From: Pontibacter rufus
GTDB taxonomy: Bacteria; Bacteroidota; Bacteroidia; Cytophagales; Hymenobacteraceae
Assembly (NCBI RefSeq): GCF_015694705.1
Contig: NZ_JADQDR010000004.1
Coordinates: forward strand, 1 to 64,000
Length of the DNA stretch: 64,000 nt
Direction of reading: 5' to 3'
The position numbers were made by a program, and so were the translations under genes. The notes beneath the pieces are model-generated. The model made no database searches and was not told the DNA's origin. It worked only from the letters and a program-made list of their open reading frames with translations. Positions 28,611 to 37,308 of the stretch are shown here, piece by piece. The first letter of the stretch is position 1, and every line of letters begins with the position of its first letter.

Positions 28611-30362
28611 ATGAAAGACGAAGAAAAAAATCAAAATTCAAACCAGAATTCCAGCCAGTCAGGACAGGATTCGAATCAATCAGGAAACGCATCATCTAAT
28701 AATCCGGGCGCATCCGCAAGCGGTAGCAGCTTTGGCAGCAATAGCAACAGTAACACACTGAGTTCCGGCTCCGGCGCTTCGGCTTCATCCGGCGGCGCAG
28801 GTAGCAGCAGCAAAAGCAGCTCCGATAAATCCGCCAGCTCCGATGCAGGCACCAAAACCTCATCCACCAAGGCAAAGGCCTCCTCTTCTAAAAACGCATC
28901 CGATAAGTCGGCCAGCTCTAAATCGGGCAAATCATCCGGCTCTTCCGCCAATAATTCTTCCAAGGGCAGCAGCTCTTCCCAAAGCAACAGCTCCGGCAAT
29001 GACCAGAACAATGACTATGGCAACTATGGCTCTATGAGCAGCAGCTCGCAGCGAAGCGGCCAGGATTCAGGCCAGGGCAACCAGGATTATAACCAGAACT
29101 ATGGCAGCCAAGGCAACCAAAGTGGCTACGGCAGTCAGGGCGGTTATGGCTATGGCTCACAAAACGGCAACTATGGCGGCCAGAGTGGCTATGGGTACCA
29201 GGGCGATTACGGTTCCTCACAGGGAAGCCAGAGTGGCCAGGGAAGTTATAGCAGCCAGGGTAACCAGGGCAGCTACAGCAACCAGGGACAGGGATACGGT
29301 TCCTCCTCCGGTCAGGGCTCTTACGGATCACAGTCAAACTATGGTTCCGGCCAGGACAACTATGGCGCTTCGCAGGGTGGCTACAACTATGGCAACCAGG
29401 GAGGCATGGAAGGCAACCGCACCAGAGGCCAGAACCAGGACTATGGCGCTTCGCGCGGCGGCATGCAGGGCGGCTGGCAGAACCGCGAAGGTGATATGCA
29501 GGGCGGCAACGTGTATGGCGGTGCCCAGGGCGGCTTTGGCATGCAGGGTGGTTCTTCGCAGGGCAACTCCCGCAACACAGGCGGCGGTTATGGCGATGGC
29601 GGCAACTATGGCAACTATAGTGGCGGCATGAGCGGCCAGGGTGGATACGGCGCCGATCAGAGCTCCAGGTATGGAGGAGGCAGCGATTCGTTTAATGGCG
29701 GCTACGGCCAGAGCGGTTATGGTTCCTCACAAGGCGGTTACGGATCATCACAGGGCAACTATGGCAACTATAGTGGCGGCATGAGCGGCCAGGGTGGATA
29801 CGGCGCAGGTTCTTCCAGGAACAACTATGGCGACCAGGATCGCTACGGCTCCATGGGGTATGGTTCCTCCAGGGGGATGGGCGAGTACGACCGCGGCAAC
29901 CAGGGCTCGGCAAGAGGCTGGGATTCGCAAAGCTCCATGCAGGGCGGCTACGGCAGCCAGGGTGGTTATGGCTCCAGAGGCGGCTCTTACAACGATGAAT
30001 ACCGTTCTGCCAGGTACGGTTCACAAGGCAGCGACTATGGCCAGGGCGGTTACGGCGGCTTAAATTCCGGCCGCAGCCAGGGCGGCTACGGCGACAGCAA
30101 TGCCAGTCGCGGCATGAGCGGTGGCTACGGCTATGGTTCAGGTTCAGGTAACTACCGCCAGGGCGGTTACGAGCAAGGCGGACGTGGCGGCGATCAAAGC
30201 CGGTATGGATCGATGGACAGCGGCACCTCTTACTACAGCGATAACCGCGGCTCCAACTCACGCGAAAACTCCCGTAACCAGGGTAGCCAGGGTCCATCGC
30301 AGTATGACGACCGGCATGAGAGCCGTCGCAGCGACCGCTACCGCAACCCTGACAGAGACTAA
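28611..30362 (+). CDS. Gly/Ser/Gln/Tyr/Asn-rich low-complexity (FUS-like) protein
   Basis: A 583-residue protein made almost wholly of G, S, Q, N, Y with some R, D, A and M. Hydrophobic residues are almost absent and no signal peptide or membrane segment is seen. Residues 1-140 are Ser/Asn/Lys-rich. From about 140 on it is dominated by GYGSQ, QGGYG, NYGSQ and SGQGGYG units, similar in composition to the prion-like domains of FUS, EWSR1 and TAF15. The C-terminal third adds Arg and Asp (RYGS, SRG) and ends RSDRYRNPDRD. A 53-base segment is repeated exactly at 29601-29653 and 29754-29806. It has a good ribosome binding site (AAGGAG) and its own terminator, so it is a real gene. Phase separation, RNA binding or a stress/desiccation role is inference. 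Confidence 0.75.
   Translation: MKDEEKNQNSNQNSSQSGQDSNQSGNASSNNPGASASGSSFGSNSNSNTLSSGSGASASSGGAGSSSKSSSDKSASSDAGTKTSSTKAKASSSKNASDKSASSKSGKSSGSSANNSSKGSSSSQSNSSGNDQNNDYGNYGSMSSSSQRSGQDSGQGNQDYNQNYGSQGNQSGYGSQGGYGYGSQNGNYGGQSGYGYQGDYGSSQGSQSGQGSYSSQGNQGSYSNQGQGYGSSSGQGSYGSQSNYGSGQDNYGASQGGYNYGNQGGMEGNRTRGQNQDYGASRGGMQGGWQNREGDMQGGNVYGGAQGGFGMQGGSSQGNSRNTGGGYGDGGNYGNYSGGMSGQGGYGADQSSRYGGGSDSFNGGYGQSGYGSSQGGYGSSQGNYGNYSGGMSGQGGYGAGSSRNNYGDQDRYGSMGYGSSRGMGEYDRGNQGSARGWDSQSSMQGGYGSQGGYGSRGGSYNDEYRSARYGSQGSDYGQGGYGGLNSGRSQGGYGDSNASRGMSGGYGYGSGSGNYRQGGYEQGGRGGDQSRYGSMDSGTSYYSDNRGSNSRENSRNQGSQGPSQYDDRHESRRSDRYRNPDRD
29601..29653 (+). repeat. Exact 53-bp internal repeat, copy 1
   Basis: Encodes GNYGNYSGGMSGQGGYGA within the low-complexity protein. 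The identical sequence recurs in frame at 29754-29806, 153 bases later, which points to a recent internal duplication. Confidence 0.8.
29754..29806 (+). repeat. Exact 53-bp internal repeat, copy 2
   Basis: Second copy of 29601-29653, in the same frame. Confidence 0.8.
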
Positions 30363-30384
30363 ATAAATAAGCTTACCAATAGCT

Positions 30385-30418
30385 AAAAAAGCCACTTCTA
30401 ATAAGAAGTGGCTTTTTT
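30385..30418 (+). terminator. Terminator of the low-complexity protein gene
   Basis: AAAAAAGCCACTTCT pairs with AGAAGTGGCTTTTTT across a 4-base loop, 22 bases after the stop codon. Confidence 0.85.
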
Positions 30419-31541
30419 ATTGCCGGTTTAAGGACCTGCAACAGGCGGATACCCAAACCGGAACGGGGCTTTTCAGAACAGGAACTTCTTTCTGTTGAAT
30501 ACCCATACACAGTCAACTTACTTGTAAGGATTTCTGCATGTTTTTCTGAGACCTTTAACTGCTAGCAGTAAACTAGCCTTTCGCCTTCCCGACCGGGCCT
30601 TACTTTTCTTCCTGATGGAGGCAGGAGCCCAAAAAAGGATGAACCACCCCGCCTGCGGCACCCCTCCCTGAAAAAAGGAGGGAAATTTAAAAGAATCAAG
30701 TAGAACATTCCGATGCAAATCGGGAACGCTTCAAATTGAGGGCCCCTACTCCTACTCCAATACCTTAAGCTTTAGCTCTGCCGTTGTTGCTGTGTTCTTC
30801 CTAACAACTTGCTGAGACGCAGCAGGGATGATTTTACATGCTGCCGAAACTATTTTCACTTAATCTGACACTGTTAAGGGTGGGGTTCTCTCTTATACAT
30901 GGCAAATGCGCCAGCTATTATAGTTACCTGTCTGGCAGGGCCGCGGTAAAGTTTTTTATAGTTGCGCGGGGCGGCCGGACACGAAAATTATGTATAGGGC
31001 ATCGTTGTCTTTGCAAACAAGCCCTGCCTGTGGGGGCGATGAAGTGGGCGGCAGGCCTCGTGTGGGATGAGCCCTGTCCGGGATTTTTCCGGTACAGGCT
31101 TACGCTGCAGGGAGATGGCACCTGAAAGCAGCCGGCCTTGGATGATGCAGCATTAATTTCCTAAGAATAGTCGATTTAATTATATTACTTGCCGCACCGA
31201 AACACATTTTAATTTTTTCACTGGCATATAACTTTTAATACATAAAACTATTCGGAGATACCACTTTTATCCCCGGAAATTAATTGTTTACCCTTTTGAC
31301 TATCGTATTGACGAAAAAAGAAAAATTTATCATGCTTTATAACTAATTTTAAACTTCATTTACATCTGTTACGTATCCCCCTGAAAATATACAAGGCATA
31401 CTATATAGCCATATACCAAAAGAACCCCAGGGCCGCCATTTACATGATTAACCATGAGGAATAAATCCGGATTATTATAATACCATGTAAAGACGCCGAC
31501 AATTGAACCGCTGACAATTCTCCCATTCCCTAATTTCTTAT
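30419..31541. other. Intergenic region before the exopolysaccharide locus
   Basis: About 1.1 kb. Its left half carries a MITE-like element (from 30506). The rest is AT-rich toward the right end and should hold the promoter of the polysaccharide locus. A frame at 30838-31125 lacks protein character. Confidence 0.45.
30506..30755 (+). mobile_element. MITE-like element, copy A (right end unclear)
   Basis: The left end TACACAGTCAACTTACTTG (30506-30524) matches, with one change, the inverted right end of the copy at 46490-46840. The internal block 30618-30755 (GATGAACCACCCCGCCTGCG..., an 8-bp CCCCTCC-type hairpin, GAATC.AG..GAACATTCC) matches 46592-46729 closely. No clear right terminal repeat was found; it may lie near 30870. 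No coding capacity. Confidence 0.6.
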
Positions 31542-32933
31542 ATGACAAACAAATACGCTACTTTATTTAAATGGATACATGTTGTAGTCGATTTTACCCT
31601 GCTAAATGGTACCCTTTACGCTTGCTTTCTCCTGGACGGTATTGATTTGGTGTGGTTGGATGTATATGATTATAAACTGACAATCCTGCTCCTGAACTTC
31701 TGCTGGTCTTACTGTTCCAATCTCTTCGGCATTTATAATAATAACCTGAAGCGGGACGCAGTTCCTACCCTGGCAGCCAACATTATGGCTTTGTGTCTTT
31801 TTGTGCTTATATCAGGCGTCATAAAATTTGTGCTGCCACAGCTTTATGTACCACCGGCGCCTTTTGTTTATTATTTTGCGCTCTTTCCTGCGCTTCTGCT
31901 GTTATGGCGGTTCTTGTTTCTGTTACTGAGAAAGCACAAACGCATGCACTGGCTCAAATCCGACAGCATTGCCATTGCAGGTGCCGGTGCTGTGGGGGTA
32001 GAGTTTTACAACTACATCCTGCATAACCCCCAGTTAAATTATAGTGTTGCAGGCATTTTTGATGATGATGCTTCCAGGGTGCCTTCGTATATGAACTACC
32101 TGGGAAAGGTAGCTGAATGTGCGGATTATGCGAGCGCCAATAAAATAAGTGAGATATACTGTGCACTGCCCTACACCGAAAGTGAAAAAATAGAGTGGCT
32201 GCTGCAGGAGGCAGACAAACACATGGTGCGCTTCAGGGTGGTACCTGATGTAAAGGGCGCCATGCACCATAAATTCATGGTGGAGCTGTTCGGCTACGTA
32301 CCGGTGCTTAAAACCCGGCAGGAACCCCTGGAGAACAAGGCGAATGAGATCATTAAAAGAGCCTTCGACATTGTCTTTTCCGCTGTAACGATAGTCCTGG
32401 TTTTAAGCTGGTTTGTACCCCTTATTGCCCTGGCAATAAAACTGGATTCCAAAGGCCCTGTTTTTTTTAAACAGCTTCGTTCCGGGAAGAACAACAAGTC
32501 TTTCTATTGTTTGAAGTTCAGGAGTATGACCGTAAACAGCGATTCTGACAGCATGCAGGCGAGCAAAAGCGATGCCCGGGTAACCAGGATGGGAAGGTTT
32601 ATGAGAAAAACCAGCATCGATGAACTGCCCCAGTTTATCAATGTTTTTTTAGGGAACATGTCGGTTGTAGGGCCGCGGCCGCATATGTTAAAGCATACGC
32701 ATGACTATTCAAAACTGATCGACAACTACATGGTGCGGCATTTCCTAACACCGGGTATAACCGGCTGGGCCCAGGTAAACGGGTTCAGAGGCGAAACAAA
32801 AGAAACGATTGCCATGCTCAACAGGGTGAAGGCAGATCTTTGGTACCTGGAAAACTGGTCTATACTGCTTGACATGAAAATCATCTTTCTGACCGTCTGG
32901 CAGGCCTTAAAGAAAAATGACAATGCTTATTAA
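31542..32933 (+). CDS. Undecaprenyl-phosphate sugar phosphotransferase (WcaJ-type), initiates exopolysaccharide
   Basis: A 463-residue polyprenyl glycosylphosphotransferase. The first 130 residues hold four transmembrane helices. The middle (SIAIAGAGAVGVEFYNYI) is a CoA-binding-like Rossmann domain. From about residue 270 comes the bacterial sugar transferase domain (IIKRAFDIVFSAV; PVFFKQLRSGKNNKSFYCLKFRSM; TSIDELPQFINVFLGNMSVVGPRPH). It transfers a hexose-1-phosphate to undecaprenyl phosphate at the inner membrane, starting each repeat unit. It is the first gene of the locus but is separated from the export genes by nearly 1 kb. Confidence 0.9.
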   Translation: MTNKYATLFKWIHVVVDFTLLNGTLYACFLLDGIDLVWLDVYDYKLTILLLNFCWSYCSNLFGIYNNNLKRDAVPTLAANIMALCLFVLISGVIKFVLPQLYVPPAPFVYYFALFPALLLLWRFLFLLLRKHKRMHWLKSDSIAIAGAGAVGVEFYNYILHNPQLNYSVAGIFDDDASRVPSYMNYLGKVAECADYASANKISEIYCALPYTESEKIEWLLQEADKHMVRFRVVPDVKGAMHHKFMVELFGYVPVLKTRQEPLENKANEIIKRAFDIVFSAVTIVLVLSWFVPLIALAIKLDSKGPVFFKQLRSGKNNKSFYCLKFRSMTVNSDSDSMQASKSDARVTRMGRFMRKTSIDELPQFINVFLGNMSVVGPRPHMLKHTHDYSKLIDNYMVRHFLTPGITGWAQVNGFRGETKETIAMLNRVKADLWYLENWSILLDMKIIFLTVWQALKKNDNAY

Positions 32934-33198
32934 CGTGCAGGCAGTAATCAGAAGAGGCTGGAGTACGGCTTCCGGGTAGCTTTTATACATCCCCGGTTTA
33001 ATTCGCAGCCGGTTTAACAGCAGATTCCGGTGCAATGCAGGTCCGTGAAAAGTCTCTCAAATGCCAGGGATAAATTATCTGCAGGCGTAACTGTCTCCTA
33101 CAGCTCCCTGTCTGAAGCTGATGCGCCAGGGAGAAAGAAGCAGCAACCTGAATACAGCTACTTAACCGAAGTTGCGATTTACCAGCGGTGTTGAAATA

Positions 33199-33303
33199 TA
33201 ACCCACCCTTAACCCCTCCGGGGAGGGGAATATTAGTTACTCTTGCAGAAATTCCCCTCTTGGGGGGAGGGGCCCTCGATTTGGGAGAGGTTGGGATGGG
33301 TTT
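33199..33303. repeat. Inverted-repeat element of CCCACCCTTAACCCCTCC type
   Basis: The left arm AACCCACCCTTAACCCCTCC and the right arm (GGGAGAGGTTGGGATGGGTT) are imperfect complements, and an internal CCCCTCC/GGAGGGG pair is nested inside. Similar GC-rich hairpin repeats are scattered through many Bacteroidetes genomes; a related fragment lies at 48700-48732. Confidence 0.55.
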
Positions 33304-33360
33304 TCAGCATCAGATAGTAACCCGTTTCTGTAAATCGCAACCTGAGTTATTTAGTATAAC

Positions 33361-33530
33361 GCTGGTGCGAGCTTGCAGCCCGCACCTCCTTTACATCTAC
33401 AGGAAGCAGGCGGCAAATGCAAGGGTAAGCGGCTGAGATACCCGCCTCAAATGGTAGTAAAGCATGCGCGCGGTGCAGGAAACGACAGGAGCAGGCAAAC
33501 AACTGGTACAGGCTGCAGGCCCGCACCAGC
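33361..33530. repeat. Element with GCTGGTGCGAGCTTGCAGCC ends
   Basis: Begins GCTGGTGCGAGCTTGCAGCC and ends with the near-complement (GGCTGCAGGCCCGCACCAGC, 33511-33530). The same end sequence occurs in a compact hairpin at 50784-50857 and as a single arm at 60269-60296. Confidence 0.6.
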
Positions 33531-33899
33531 CATACATACGATTTCGTTTCCACCGGCAGGTAAGCGCCGGAGGCAGGGCCGCTTTACTTTACCTGCCTGA
33601 TAGCGCTGTCTAAGCAGAGGTAGGCCGGATTGTATCTGATTAAGAAGGTAAAGGCCGCAGCACAACAGCAGGCAGGCAAAGCGCTGCTCCTGTGTTTGTA
33701 CCTGTCAGGCGGGCAGGCATTTAGGTAAGGTGGCCAGAGCAACGATGTAATTATATATTTTTTTAAATATTTTAAAATTAATTCTTCTTTTAAACAAAGT
33801 TTTTCTACTAATTTGTAAAAACGATTGCCTACTTACTTTAACCTGAAAAGGTTGCGTTTGAATACCATAAAATTCTCCAAGGAGAAAAAATATTAAAAA

Positions 33900-34685
33900 A
33901 TGAAATTGAACTTTTTTTACCTGCTTGCACTTCTCTCCCTTGCCTCCTGCTCTCCCCGGAACCTGGCTTATTTCAGCAACATGCAGGAACAGGGCACTTA
34001 CGAGGAGAAGGTATTGAACGATACAGAACCAACCATACAGGCCTACGACCTGCTCAGCATTACGGTAAGCAGCTTGAGCCGGGAGGCAAATGCCATCTTT
34101 AACACAGGAGAGTTCATCCCCGCCGGGAGCATCAACGACTACAGCATGACCAGAAACGCAGCAGGCACCCTGGCCCGCGAAGGCTACCTGGTAAACAAGG
34201 ACGGCTTTGTAAACTTTCCGCTTTTAGGAAAAGTAGAAGTGGCGGGGCTCACCAAAGATGAGGCAACCGAAAAGTTTACCACCCTGCTACGGAAACATCT
34301 GAAAGAGCCCATTGTAAACATCCGCTACCTCAACTACAAAGTAACGGTAGTAGGAGAAGTTAACAGGCCGGCTACCTTTACAGTGCCCTCCGAGCGGATA
34401 AACATCATAGAGGCGCTGGGTATGGCCGGCGACATGACAGCCTACGGGAAAAGAGAAAACGTGCTGGTGCTGCGCGAAGAAGCAGGCTCACGGAAAATGA
34501 CGCGCCTGAACCTGAATGACAAAGACATCCTGAACTCGCCCTACTTTTACCTGCAGCAGAACGATGTGGTGTATGTAGAGCCCGACCGCATGAAGCAGGT
34601 GCAGGCCAGCACCAACACCCGTACCATTTCTATTATCGCTTCAGTAACCTCTTTGCTGATAGTACTAGCAACCAGAATATTTTAA
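33900..34685 (+). CDS. Polysaccharide export outer-membrane lipoprotein (Wza/GfcE type)
   Basis: A 261-residue lipoprotein with lipobox LASC, so the lipidated residue is C17. The poly-export domain (YDLLSITVSSLS) is followed by a soluble ligand-binding beta-grasp domain (VTVVGEVNRPATFTVPSERINIIEALGMAG) and a C-terminal hydrophobic helix (ISIIASVTSLLIVLAT). Wza-like proteins form the outer-membrane channel for polysaccharide export. The Wzc-like gene starts 11 bases downstream, so the two form an operon. Confidence 0.9.
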   Translation: MKLNFFYLLALLSLASCSPRNLAYFSNMQEQGTYEEKVLNDTEPTIQAYDLLSITVSSLSREANAIFNTGEFIPAGSINDYSMTRNAAGTLAREGYLVNKDGFVNFPLLGKVEVAGLTKDEATEKFTTLLRKHLKEPIVNIRYLNYKVTVVGEVNRPATFTVPSERINIIEALGMAGDMTAYGKRENVLVLREEAGSRKMTRLNLNDKDILNSPYFYLQQNDVVYVEPDRMKQVQASTNTRTISIIASVTSLLIVLATRIF

Positions 34686-34696
34686 AACCAGCGGGC

Positions 34697-37081
34697 ATGA
34701 CAGAGAAAGGATTTATTCAGTTCCAGCCAGAGGAAGAGGATGAGCAGATTGACTTGAAAGCAATGCTGCTCAAATACCTGCGCTACTGGTACTTATTTGC
34801 CATCAGCGTGGCGCTGGCGCTGGGCCTCGCATTTTTGTACCTGCGCTATACCACGCCGCAGTATATCATAAAGAGTAAAATACTGATACGTGACGATGAG
34901 AAGGGCGCCGATTTGTTAGGCGGCTCTGCTCTGAGCGACCTGGATATCTTTAAATCCACGAAGAATGTGGACAACGAGATTGAGGTGCTGAATGCCGTAA
35001 GCCTGATGCAGCGTGTGCTGGCAGAACTCTCCTTAAACACCAGCTATTACAAACCGGGCAGGGTGCACGATGTGGAGCTTTACGGGCGCGACCTGCCCCT
35101 GAAAGTAATTGTGGGCAGGCTGGATTCTACGGCCTATGACAAAGAAATTATCCTGCACATAAAAGACAACAACAGCTTTGTGCTGGAAGAGGAGAATGCC
35201 GCAGGCGAAACCATCACCTCTTCGCACCGGTTCGGGCAGGAGATACAAAAGCCCTATGGCGCCTTTACGGTAGTAGCCGCCGCCGGTGCAGGCTCCCCGG
35301 AAAGCCAGCAGGACATCATCGTTAAATTTATTGATATCCAGAAGCTGGCCGGCTATTATAATGAGGAGCCGCTTAAAATTGAACCTGTAAGCAAAGATGC
35401 CAGTGTGCTCTGGATAAGCCTGAAAGAGCCTGTGCGGGAAAAAGGGAAAGACATTGTTAATAAACTGGTAGAGGTCTATAACAAGGAAGCCATAGAAGAC
35501 AAGAACCTGATGGCCTCCAACACCATACAGTTTATTGATGAGCGGCTGAAATTCCTGACAGAAGAACTATCGGAGGTAGAGAAAGATGTAGAGGAATACA
35601 AGCAGGAGAACGAGCTGACCGATGTGAGCTCGGAAGCGCAGCTTTATGTAGAAAGCGCAAGCGAATACAACAAGCAGCTGGCAGAGCTCGAAATACAGCT
35701 CGATGTGCTGAACTCCATCGAAAAGTACCTGCGCGTAAAAGGGCAGCAGTACCAACTCGTGCCGAGCTCCCTGAGCATCCAGGACCCTACCCTGCTGGGC
35801 CTGATCACCAAATTTAACGAGCTGCAGTTGGAGCGTGAGCGCATGCTGCAAACCATACAGCCTACCAGCCTGCTGGTGCAGAACGTGGACGACCAGCTGG
35901 CTAACCTGCGGGTAAATATCCTCGAAAACCTGCAGAATATAAAAAGAGGCCTGGTGATTACGCAGAACAATTTAAAGGCCCGGATGGCAACGTTCGATAC
36001 CCGGATCCAGCAGGTGCCTTCCGTAGAGCGCGAACTCCTGGAGATTCAGCGGCAGCAGGGCATTAAGCAGGGGCTGTACCTTTACCTCCTGCAAAAGCGC
36101 GAAGAAGCTGCCGTATCGCTGGCGGCGGCTGTCTCCAACTCCCGTGTGTTAGACCCGGCCATGGTGGGAGACAAACCTGTAGAGCCCAAAAAGATAATCG
36201 TTCTACTATTGGCTCTGCTGGCCGGCCTGGCTATTCCGTTTGCCTGCATATATGTAAGAGATCTGCTGAACGACAAAGTGCAGGAGAAAAAAGATGTAGA
36301 ACAGGCAACTGCAACGCCTGTGCTCGGCGAACTCGCGCACAACAAGTCCGGGGAATCGCTGGTGGTAACACCGGGTAACAGAAGCCCCATCGTTGAAATG
36401 TTCCGGCTGGTGCGTACCAACCTACAGTATGCCACCGTGGGCAAGGCAAACAAAGTGGTGCTGGTTACCTCCAGCATGAGCGGAGAAGGCAAAACCTTTT
36501 TTAGCATCAACCTGGGGGCCAGCCTGGTTTTAACTGGTAAAAAAGTAGTAGTGCTGGGCTTTGATCTCCGGAAACCCAGGCTGCTGCAGGAATTGGGCTT
36601 ACCCGATGGACCGGGCATCACGAACTACCTGGTTTCCGACAGGGTGGCTGTAGATGATATTGTGCAACCCCTACAGGCTTTGCCGGGACTGTACATCAGC
36701 AGTTCAGGCCCTGTTCCGCCCAACCCGGCCGAACTGATGATGAGCCCGAAAGTAGGGCAGCTGCTGGAAGCATTAAAAGAAAGGTTCGACTACGTTATCA
36801 TCGATACAGCCCCTGTGGGCCAGGTGACGGATGCTTTTACCCTGGCGCCTTACATAGACTCCAGCATTTACATCGTCCGCTATGGCTATACCTTTAAATC
36901 TCAGCTCGAAATTGTTGATGATGTATACAAGCATAAAAAGCTTCGCCATCCGATGATAGTGCTGAATGATGCAAAAAAAGAAAATAGCTATGGGAATGGG
37001 TATGGCTATGGTTACGGCTATGGCTATGGCGAGGATCAAAAGAAGAACCGTGGGAAAAGCAGAAGAGCAGTTGATGCTTAA
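34697..37081 (+). CDS. Polysaccharide co-polymerase and tyrosine autokinase (Wzc type)
   Basis: A 794-residue BY-kinase. An N-terminal Wzz domain has its first membrane helix near residues 30-50, a long periplasmic coiled-coil region and a second helix near residue 500. The cytoplasmic kinase has Walker A SMSGEGKT near residues 594-600, Walker A' VVVLGFDLRKP near 620 and Walker B YVIIDTAP near 700. The tail contains the tyrosine cluster GNGYGYGYGYGYG, the likely autophosphorylation site. Wzc-type kinases control chain length and export together with Wza. Start ATG chosen 11 bases after the Wza gene. Confidence 0.9.
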   Translation: MTEKGFIQFQPEEEDEQIDLKAMLLKYLRYWYLFAISVALALGLAFLYLRYTTPQYIIKSKILIRDDEKGADLLGGSALSDLDIFKSTKNVDNEIEVLNAVSLMQRVLAELSLNTSYYKPGRVHDVELYGRDLPLKVIVGRLDSTAYDKEIILHIKDNNSFVLEEENAAGETITSSHRFGQEIQKPYGAFTVVAAAGAGSPESQQDIIVKFIDIQKLAGYYNEEPLKIEPVSKDASVLWISLKEPVREKGKDIVNKLVEVYNKEAIEDKNLMASNTIQFIDERLKFLTEELSEVEKDVEEYKQENELTDVSSEAQLYVESASEYNKQLAELEIQLDVLNSIEKYLRVKGQQYQLVPSSLSIQDPTLLGLITKFNELQLERERMLQTIQPTSLLVQNVDDQLANLRVNILENLQNIKRGLVITQNNLKARMATFDTRIQQVPSVERELLEIQRQQGIKQGLYLYLLQKREEAAVSLAAAVSNSRVLDPAMVGDKPVEPKKIIVLLLALLAGLAIPFACIYVRDLLNDKVQEKKDVEQATATPVLGELAHNKSGESLVVTPGNRSPIVEMFRLVRTNLQYATVGKANKVVLVTSSMSGEGKTFFSINLGASLVLTGKKVVVLGFDLRKPRLLQELGLPDGPGITNYLVSDRVAVDDIVQPLQALPGLYISSSGPVPPNPAELMMSPKVGQLLEALKERFDYVIIDTAPVGQVTDAFTLAPYIDSSIYIVRYGYTFKSQLEIVDDVYKHKKLRHPMIVLNDAKKENSYGNGYGYGYGYGYGEDQKKNRGKSRRAVDA

Positions 37082-37308
37082 TTTCGCGCCTATTGCAGAA
37101 GTAGCTTCACGCTTTAGGGGTACATACCTATAATTAGATGAATAGTGAGCAGACTCTTGATAGCATAAAGTTAGTAATATCGTTCCTAACATTCGACACT
37201 ACTTAAAAAAACAGCTATTGCTTCAATTAATTAAATCAAAGTCAGTGCCTTTAAAATAGCCAGTGAGCGGCTGCAAGAGCTAAAGTATAGTGGCATAAAT
37301 AAGAAACA

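Larger units (their letters stand above)
32934..33899. other. Intergenic region rich in small repeats
   Basis: About 970 bases. It holds an inverted-repeat element at 33199-33303 and another at 33361-33530. The last 150 bases are AT-rich and probably contain the promoter of the export operon, with AAGGAGAAAAAA just before the ATG at 33900. No gene seen. Confidence 0.5.

Noticed and set aside
28676..30297. Long antisense frames in the low-complexity gene
   Set aside because: They arise from the biased GGC/TAT/CAG codons of the sense gene and give Pro/Ser/Arg or Leu/Glu runs only.
30838..31125. 95-codon frame before the polysaccharide locus
   Set aside because: No ribosome site, no protein-like composition, and it lies just after a repeat element.
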